From Candidatus Atribacteria bacterium (GTDB lineage Bacteria > Atribacterota > Atribacteria > Atribacterales > Atribacteraceae), in the NCBI GenBank assembly GCA_018056205.1, contig JAGPGC010000022.1, positions 1-11,909 on the forward strand: DNA of 11,909 nt. Reading direction: 5' to 3'. The translations under genes were made by a program, and so were the position numbers. Of the stretch, positions 11,822-11,909 are shown in pieces; the first letter of the stretch is position 1; every line of letters starts with the position of its first letter. Below the pieces are notes generated by a model. The model worked only from the letters and a program-made list of their open reading frames with translations, made no database searches and was not told the origin of the DNA.

Positions 11822-11909
11822 GGTTTGAAGAATGCTTGACTCTACGAATTTTCCTGCTAAAATAAATAAGGCGTTGTCAGAATGAATTCCTTTCGCCGTG
11901 CCGGAGTGG
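11822..11909. other. right end, no gene seen
   Basis: A+T-rich sequence is followed at 11870-11909 by a GC-richer stretch (GTCAGAATGAATTCC, then CGCCGTGCCGGAGTGG) that looks like the start of another intergenic palindrome cut by the window edge. The CAGAATGA word also occurs at 7132-7139. Confidence 0.35.

Overview
The window is A+T-rich chromosomal DNA from what looks like an anaerobic bacterium. The evidence is a class I hybrid cluster protein (the Cys spacing found in strict anaerobes), an Rrf2-type Fe-S regulator, TTG starts backed by good Shine-Dalgarno (SD) sequences, and ABC sugar uptake. The gene set and the many short GC-rich intergenic repeats would fit a lineage such as Atribacterota or a similar thermophilic/anaerobic group. 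That placement is inference; no marker here settles it.

Layout. (1) 1-237, minus: N-terminal part of a small unrecognised protein. (2) 238-1101: a long region with no convincing gene. It holds a compact GC-rich element closed by a perfect 12-bp stem (484-624) and several terminator-like hairpins. (3) 1102-2577, minus: membrane-anchored YvcK/CofD-family protein. (4) 3055-4649, plus: a ROK-family repressor whose kinase motifs look dead, followed after 5 bp by a small membrane-anchored NusG-domain-II protein. (5) 5118-8767, plus: a carbohydrate ABC importer in the order MalG-type permease, MalF-type permease, a 554-bp repeat-filled gap, then the periplasmic binding protein, closed by a strong bidirectional terminator. 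No ATPase gene is present. (6) Minus strand, read from the right: Rrf2 regulator (11572-11162), hydroxylamine reductase/hybrid cluster protein Hcp (11041-9398), small cupin (9310-8996). (7) 11776-11701, minus: tRNA-Lys(CTT) with encoded CCA and a near-consensus promoter.

How it may work together. The ROK protein is a plausible regulator of the sugar importer beside it. An AT-rich motif overlapping the ROK promoter recurs, with a 2-nt length difference, inside a perfect 14-bp inverted repeat upstream of the permeases. The Rrf2 protein probably senses nitrosative or redox stress through a three-Cys Fe-S site and controls hcp downstream.

The intergenic DNA is unusually rich in small repeats. 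There is a family with CACCCACCC ends containing GTCGCAAGCGAC and CCGCAGG hairpins, seen in at least seven places. There are also tandem GTGAATAGTGAATG runs, GAGAGTC and GAGCGGGAGA runs, and isolated hairpins. These, the 484-624 element and the possible ROK operator are the parts least explained by known genes. I did not find a clearly new multi-gene system.
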